DNA of 7,109 bases. Origin: CAUZIZ01 sp047514575. GTDB lineage: Bacteria > Acidobacteriota > UBA6911 > RPQK01 > JAJDTT01. Positions 6,673-7,109 of this stretch are shown here, piece by piece. How positions within the stretch are numbered: the stretch's first letter is position 1; each line of letters opens with the position of its first letter. The notes beneath the pieces were generated by a model. The model was not told where the DNA came from and made no database searches. It worked only from the letters and a program-made list of their open reading frames with translations. Location of the stretch: NCBI GenBank assembly GCA_047514575.1, contig JAKZYH010000270.1, positions 1 to 7,109 of the forward strand, written 5' to 3'. Both the position numbers and the translations under genes were made by a program.

Positions 6673-6991
6673 GCAGAGCGGAGTTAGTCTTTCCAGCGAG
6701 GTCATCCTGATCAACTTGAGCGAAACGATGAGCGCCCAAGCCACAATTGCGCTCAAAGATGACGATGGGCTCCCCCTGAGTGGCGCGGATCTCGACGGCC
6801 AGATACTTGCCGATGGAACTCATAGCGTGACGATACCCGCCTGTGGTATGCGTGTCTTGCGCACTGATGGTGAGGGCCCGATACAGGTTGGGTCTGCAAC
6901 CGTGACCTCCGACAAGCCGCTGGCCGGTGTGATCGTCTTTAGCAGCAGCGCTGGAGCCGCAGGCGTCGCTAGTCCCAAAAGAAGTAGATGA
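6398..6991 (+). CDS. large secreted protein, third frame: repeat end and truncated second repeat
   Basis: This is the third frame of the gene that starts at 3312; real use begins near 6419 (GTGSITLAGMGHRALFVDEI), so the ATG at 6398 is incidental. It completes the first repeat unit and starts a second at 6644 (LLFSQFGDGEQ). The second copy shares IPACGMRVLRTDGEGPIQVGSA with the first (IPACGMRILRTDGEGPLQAGSA). The copy stops abruptly after GAAGVASP; the last four codons, KRSR, and the TGA are not repeat-like. About half of the expected unit is missing, so the C-terminus looks truncated by whatever lies to the right. With both frame changes the whole gene encodes about 1,225 residues. Confidence 0.85.
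   Translation: MLTDSCLGTGSITLAGMGHRALFVDEIGWTPASGVSIDFTDFEGLVKATASTGAIVATVIQTRPQEFVTMPVSAPTESGNLELLFSQFGDGEQSGVSLSSEVILINLSETMSAQATIALKDDDGLPLSGADLDGQILADGTHSVTIPACGMRVLRTDGEGPIQVGSATVTSDKPLAGVIVFSSSAGAAGVASPKRSR
6411..6425 (+). other. +1 frame-change site in the large gene (second)
   Basis: The second frame reads CAG TTG TTT GGG TAC; the coherent continuation is GGT ACG GGT (GTGSITLAG) in the +1 frame. Removing one T from TTT or one G from GGG restores ADGQLFGTGSITL. The break lies next to two short homopolymers and has no stop codon or SD-like element at the site. Confidence 0.7.
6644..6976 (+). repeat. 241-aa tandem repeat, second copy, truncated
   Basis: This copy aligns with 5920 onward through QFGDG, LSSE, DDG-PL, IPACGMR, LRTDGEGP, GSATVTS and GAAGV-ASP, then homology ends after the codons for SP (6971-6976). 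About 111 of the expected 241 codons are present. The two copies differ at many residues, so this is an old duplication. Confidence 0.8.
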
Positions 6992-7092
6992 AAGTGGCGT
7001 AAGCCGCGTCTAAACACCTGAAATGCCAGACCTGACGGGTATTCTGGGGTTGTCAAAGAAACTTCAGAACAAGCCGAAAGGAGGCATTTCAG
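6977..7092. mobile_element. possible left end of an insertion element
   Basis: Homology to the tandem repeat stops at 6976 inside a unit. What follows is unrelated: a short GTGGC-GTAA-GCCGC near-palindrome (6994-7007), the 13-bp inverted repeat and a strong gene start. This is the pattern expected of an insertion that truncated the gene. The other end and any target duplication are outside the window, so the assignment is tentative. Confidence 0.35.
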
Positions 7093-7095
7093 GTG
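7015..7095. repeat. 13-bp perfect inverted repeat around a gene start
   Basis: CACCTGAAATGCC (7015-7027) and GGCATTTCAGGTG (7083-7095) are perfect reverse complements with a 55-base spacer. The right arm covers the end of the Shine-Dalgarno and the GTG start of the next gene, so the folded RNA would hide both. It could be translational control, an operator pair, or sub-terminal repeats of a mobile element. The long spacer and lack of a T-run argue against a terminator. Confidence 0.75.
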
Positions 7096-7109
7096 AATAA
7101 AAAGGATAG
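7093..7109 (+). CDS. start of an unidentified gene running off the window
   Basis: AAAGGAGG (7077-7084) is a near-perfect Shine-Dalgarno placed 8 bases before GTG 7093, and the frame begins MNKKD. Only five full codons are visible, so the product cannot be identified. The position just past an abrupt truncation and inside an inverted repeat makes a transposase possible, but that is inference. Confidence 0.55.

Noticed and set aside
7015..7095. The 13-bp inverted repeat as a transcription terminator for the large gene
   Set aside because: The loop would be 55 bases and no T-run follows; the right arm overlaps the SD and start of the next gene instead.

Overview
The window (7,109 bases, GC-rich by eye) looks like a piece of a bacterial genome or metagenome contig devoted to large secreted proteins. 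The domain mix is a dockerin-like calcium repeat, IPT/TIG immunoglobulin-like folds, DUF11-type repeats, a beta-helix-like Gly/Thr/Ser-rich passenger region and a roughly 241-residue 'QFGDG / IPACGMR.LRTDGEGP / NPGNDP' tandem repeat. I associate this mix with Acidobacteriota and similar environmental lineages. The host assignment is inference; there is no rRNA, tRNA or housekeeping gene to confirm it.

Layout: two divergent transcription units share an intergenic region (2893-3311). Leftward, a sigma70-like promoter (2961-2989) precedes an intact 741-codon secreted protein (667-2892) with signal peptide, dockerin-like domain and two IPT/TIG domains. A small lipoprotein gene (about 48-610) follows downstream and is readable only through two +1 frame changes. 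Rightward, a secreted protein starts at ATG 3312 with a good ribosome binding site and signal peptide. It runs to a TGA at 6991, but again only through two +1 frame changes (near 5064-5068 and 6415-6421). Reconstructed, it is about 1,225 residues: DUF11-like domain, beta-rich passenger, two more DUF11 domains, one full 241-residue repeat and a second copy cut short.

The right edge (6977-7109) is a junction. Repeat homology stops at 6976, and a 13-bp perfect inverted repeat (7015-7027 / 7083-7095) follows. Its right arm overlaps a strong Shine-Dalgarno (7077-7084) and the GTG start (7093) of a gene that leaves the window. An insertion sequence or other mobile element that truncated the big gene is the simplest reading, but this is not proven.

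The most notable signal is that all four frame breaks are in the same direction (+1). The two in the lipoprotein share the layout GAG GAA-NNN-stop-C, with an SD-like core just upstream, reminiscent of the prfB recoding site. Base-insertion errors in the assembly, or gene decay, are the competing and a priori more likely explanations. The intergenic region also holds an 18-bp direct repeat at 22-bp spacing and a leader that can fold into hairpins followed by a T-run just before the start codon.
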